Source: Porticoccus sp964395715 (GTDB lineage: Bacteria > Pseudomonadota > Gammaproteobacteria > Pseudomonadales > Porticoccaceae). From it: a stretch of DNA of 64,000 bases. The DNA is taken from the NCBI GenBank assembly GCA_964395715.1, contig CAYNAU010000001.1, positions 1 to 64,000 of the forward strand, given 5' to 3'. A program made the translations under genes and the position numbers. Within the stretch, counting starts at the first letter, position 1. Every line of letters begins with the position of its first letter. The notes under the pieces were generated by a model. It ran no database searches. It was not told where the DNA came from and saw nothing but the letters and a program-made list of their open reading frames with translations. This document shows, one piece after another, positions 61,530-64,000 of this stretch.

Positions 61530-63131
61530 GTGATTTCCAGCTCCAATATCACCATGCAGTTTGGTGCAAAACCGCTGTTTGAAAATATCTCCGTCAAGTT
61601 TGGCAACGGCAACCGCTACGGTTTGATCGGTGCCAACGGCTGCGGCAAATCCACCTTTATGAAAATTCTGGATGGCAGCCTGACGCCCACGGCGGGCAAC
61701 GTCTCCATCACCCCCAACGAGCGTATCGGCAAGCTGCATCAGGACCAGTTTGCCTTTGAGGAATACAGCGTGGTGGACACCGTGATCATGGGCCACAGCG
61801 AACTGTGGAAGGTTAAGCAGGAGCGCGAACGCATCTACTCACTGCCGGAAATGTCAGAAGAAGATGGCATGAAGGTGGCCGATCTGGAAGTGCGGTTTGC
61901 GGAACTGGACGGCTACAGCGCCGAAAGTCGCGCCGGGGAAATCCTCATCGGTGCCGGCATTGAAGAATCCCTGCACTTCGGTCCCATGAGCGATGTCGCA
62001 CCGGGCTGGAAACTGCGGGTGCTGCTGGCCCAGGCACTGTTCTCCGACCCGGATATCCTGCTGCTGGACGAACCCACCAACAACCTGGATATCCATACCA
62101 TTCACTGGTTGGAAGGCATTCTCAACCAGCACAAGAGCACCATGGTAATTATTTCCCACGACCGCCACTTCCTGAACGCGGTATGCACCCATATCGCCGA
62201 CATCGATTACGGCGAGCTGCGGGTCTACCCCGGCAACTACGACGACTTTATGACCGCCTCCACCCAGGCCCGCGAACTGCAGTTTTCTGAAAACGAAAAG
62301 AAGAAATCCCAGATTGCCGAGCTGCAACAGTTTGTCAGCCGCTTTTCTGCCAACGCCTCCAAGGCCAAGCAGGCCACTTCGCGGGCCAGGCAGATCGAGA
62401 AAATCAAACTGGAAGACATCAAGCCCTCCAGCCGGGTCAGCCCCTTTATTCGTTTCAACCAGGAAAAGAAACTGCACCGCCAGGCCCTGACACTTAAAGA
62501 CCTAGGCCACGGATACGACGAAACACTGTTCAGCGGCGGCAAGCTGCTGCTGGAAGCCGGCGCGCGTCTGGCGATCATCGGTGAAAACGGCGCGGGCAAA
62601 TCCACCCTGCTGCGTTGCCTGGTGGGCGAACTCACCCCCGACAGCGGCGACATCAAATGGGCCGAGAACGCCACCCTGGGTTACTGCCCCCAGGACAGCA
62701 CCCGGGATTTTGATTGCAACCTCAATCTGTTTGACTGGATGAGCCAGTGGCGCAAACCCAACCACGACGACCAGATCGTACGCGCCACGCTGGGGCGGAT
62801 GCTGTTCTCCGCCGACAACTACCAGAAAAAGGTCAAGGTCTGTTCCGGTGGTGAAAAAAACCGCCTGCTGTTCGGCAAACTGATGATGATGGACTGCAAC
62901 GTGCTGATCATGGACGAGCCCACCAACCACCTGGACATGGAAGCTATCGAAGCCCTCAACCTGGCACTGGAACATTACCCCGGCACCCTGATTTTCGTCA
63001 GCCATGACCGGGAGTTTGTGTCGTCCCTCGCCACCCGCATTATCGAGATCAAGGACTACAAGCTGATTGACTTCCAGGGCACCTATGAGGAATACCTTGC
63101 CAGTCAGGAACTGAACGCCAAGCGAGCGTGA
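61530..63131 (+). CDS. ybiT: ABC-F family ATPase, YbiT-like
   Basis: A 533-residue soluble protein with two ABC domains and no TM. The first Walker A is GANGCGKST (33-41) with signature and Walker B around LLLDEPTNNLDIHTIHWLE. The charged linker FSENEKKKSQIAELQQFVSRFSANASKAKQATSRARQIEK is the family's tRNA-interaction motif. The second Walker A is GENGAGKST, with MDEPTNHLDMEAIEAL. It aligns along its length with my memory of E. coli YbiT, a translation factor of the ABC-F class. The start is GTG 61530. Confidence 0.92.
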   Translation: MISSSNITMQFGAKPLFENISVKFGNGNRYGLIGANGCGKSTFMKILDGSLTPTAGNVSITPNERIGKLHQDQFAFEEYSVVDTVIMGHSELWKVKQERERIYSLPEMSEEDGMKVADLEVRFAELDGYSAESRAGEILIGAGIEESLHFGPMSDVAPGWKLRVLLAQALFSDPDILLLDEPTNNLDIHTIHWLEGILNQHKSTMVIISHDRHFLNAVCTHIADIDYGELRVYPGNYDDFMTASTQARELQFSENEKKKSQIAELQQFVSRFSANASKAKQATSRARQIEKIKLEDIKPSSRVSPFIRFNQEKKLHRQALTLKDLGHGYDETLFSGGKLLLEAGARLAIIGENGAGKSTLLRCLVGELTPDSGDIKWAENATLGYCPQDSTRDFDCNLNLFDWMSQWRKPNHDDQIVRATLGRMLFSADNYQKKVKVCSGGEKNRLLFGKLMMMDCNVLIMDEPTNHLDMEAIEALNLALEHYPGTLIFVSHDREFVSSLATRIIEIKDYKLIDFQGTYEEYLASQELNAKRA

Positions 63132-63172
63132 TCCCATCACTGCCTGTTTACGCAGGCGCTGAAAACATCTTT

Positions 63173-63193
63173 GGCCGACATAATTTGTCGGCC
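63173..63193. terminator. Hairpin downstream of the ABC-F gene
   Basis: GGCCGACA pairs with TGTCGGCC over TAATT, about 40 bases past the stop. It is followed by CATTTGTTTC, only moderately T-rich. Confidence 0.6.
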
Positions 63194-63467
63194 CATTTGT
63201 TTCTGAAGAGGCAGTTCTGATTCGGAAAAGTTGCGCTAACAAGCAGTTGATTCAGAAAGCGAACCGGATTAACGTCTGACAAATCTCAGCTAAACCGACG
63301 GAATGGTGATGAAAGCGTCAAGGAATTACCCCTACAAACAACTTTATTCTCTGGTTTACCAGTTTTTTTTGCTAATCAAACAGAAAGTTGCCCTGATAAT
63401 TATTTCCATCACCCTCGCGACCAACTCCTTTTCCATACAAATCAAAAAGTTGCTTCCACCCTCTACT

Positions 63468-63491
63468 GCCCTGATAACTTATTATCAGGGC
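63468..63491. repeat. Perfect inverted repeat GCCCTGATAA/TTATCAGGGC
   Basis: A 10-base perfect arm with a CTTA loop. The same decamer GCCCTGATAA occurs once more alone at 63390-63399. A further hairpin (ATGAGGCC-GAA-GGCCTCAT) lies at about 63510-63528. Confidence 0.85.
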
Positions 63492-63560
63492 GCCCCGATA
63501 ATAATGATTATGAGGCCGAAGGCCTCATTAACAGACTGTTAAGTGTTCAAGGAGAGTTCG

Positions 63561-64000
63561 TTGGAACATAGTAGATCAGAACACATTTTAGAGTTAGCGA
63601 AAGAGCTACTGAATGACATCGAATTGAGTAGATTGTCCGCAGAATCTCTGCTTTTGAAGGCATCTAGGCTTGCACGCTGGGTCGGCTCTGATGAGATCAA
63701 ATATTGGATTAATTTAGAAATGAAGGGTTATAACTCTTCAAATGATATCTCTCTCAAATACATGGGAATCACAGGTAGGTGGACAGATAGAGAAGAGGGT
63801 AAAGGTTATTGGGGGCCCTTAGCTCAACAAGAAGCTGTTCTTGAAGCCCAAAACATTAAATTAAGGTCATTAAGTACACCAGATACCAGTGGAGATTGGG
63901 CGTTTCGTGTAATGCAAATGCATCAACAACAGATGACCTCTACCACCAACTATATCTCTACTCTGAGCGGGATTAAAAGCAGGGTCTTGGCTCATCTTCA
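63561..64000 (+). CDS. AbiTii-domain protein (abortive-infection type), cut by window end
   Basis: The frame starts at TTG 63561, with GGAGAG five bases upstream, and is open for 146 codons to the window end. The N-terminal part reads ILELAKELLNDIELSRLS, then SLLLKASRLARWVGSDEIKYWINLEMKGY, then YMGITGRW. This is the pattern of the AbiTii domain: a short helix, S-L-L-x-K-A-x-R-L-A and W-I-x-x-E-x-x-G-Y. Such proteins are linked to phage defence; the mechanism is unclear. The AT-rich composition points to horizontal acquisition. Confidence 0.72.
   Translation, partial: MEHSRSEHILELAKELLNDIELSRLSAESLLLKASRLARWVGSDEIKYWINLEMKGYNSSNDISLKYMGITGRWTDREEGKGYWGPLAQQEAVLEAQNIKLRSLSTPDTSGDWAFRVMQMHQQQMTSTTNYISTLSGIKSRVLAHL

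Larger units (their letters stand above)
63132..63560. other. AT-rich intergenic region before the AbiTii gene
   Basis: The 429 bases carry the ABC-F terminator hairpin, the inverted repeats described above and a 79-codon frame at 63303-63542 that I judge non-coding (no ribosome site, low-complexity composition, runs through the inverted repeats). Base composition turns clearly AT-rich from about 63.3 kb, unlike the preceding genes. Confidence 0.6.

Noticed and set aside
63303..63542. 79-codon frame before the AbiTii gene
   Set aside because: No ribosome site, odd composition, and it runs through inverted repeats. More likely non-coding.

Overview
This 64 kb window comes from a gammaproteobacterial chromosome. 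The evidence is the set of typical gammaproteobacterial housekeeping genes (epmC, rlmM, mnmC, cmoA-cmoB, pdxB, yheU, trmL) and a neighbourhood (an ATP-NAD kinase family protein beside a PA1571-type small protein) that I remember from Pseudomonas. A free-living, probably marine or aquatic relative of Pseudomonadales/Cellvibrionales fits, but I cannot name a genus. There are no insertion sequences, CRISPR arrays or rRNA genes.

Layout. 0-29 kb is a dense, ordinary chromosomal block: tRNA-Glu (cut by the window start) with a near-consensus promoter, msrB, alaA, a tightly overlapping pdxB operon, an rlmM operon, tRNA-modification genes, two flavodoxins, small envelope proteins, two transporters, a hemerythrin, a PreP-like protease, cmoA-cmoB, alanine dehydrogenase and a dicarboxylate/glutamate-type symporter. 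29.4-35.6 kb is a complete second-type (N-type) F1Fo ATPase operon, atpD-C-Q-B-E-F-A-G. It has no delta gene and no atpR, and both the alpha P-loop and the c-subunit ion site are altered. A strong bidirectional terminator, tRNA-Arg(ACG) and gap-pgi follow.

38.7-60.9 kb is the most interesting part. A sigma-54 activator (46.3-48.3 kb) lies between two minus-strand gene sets, each preceded by a good -24/-12 promoter. The first set is an envelope module (DUF1302 barrel-type protein, DUF1329 protein, YCF48/BNR-repeat protein, MMPL/RND transporter). The second is an eight-cistron stretch: two HyuA-like ATPase subunits, an acetone-carboxylase-gamma-like zinc protein, a HyuB-like subunit, an ApcE-position protein, an acyl-CoA ligase and a thiolase, followed by a separately promoted phaB-type reductase. 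The architecture matches acetophenone carboxylase (ApcABCDE plus benzoylacetate-CoA ligase) better than acetone carboxylase. I infer an ATP-dependent ketone carboxylation pathway: ketone to beta-keto acid, to beta-keto acyl-CoA, then thiolytic cleavage. A dedicated envelope system would share its regulator.

61.5-64 kb holds a YbiT-type ABC-F ATPase and then a visibly AT-richer stretch with inverted repeats and the start of an AbiTii-domain phage-defence gene that runs off the window, suggesting the edge of an accessory island. Smaller regulatory signals include three FNR/Anr-type palindromes at matching distances from start codons (hemerythrin, phaB-like reductase, DUF2892 protein) and a structured leader with an intrinsic terminator in front of an EamA transporter. 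All functional statements are from reading the sequence; no database search was run.
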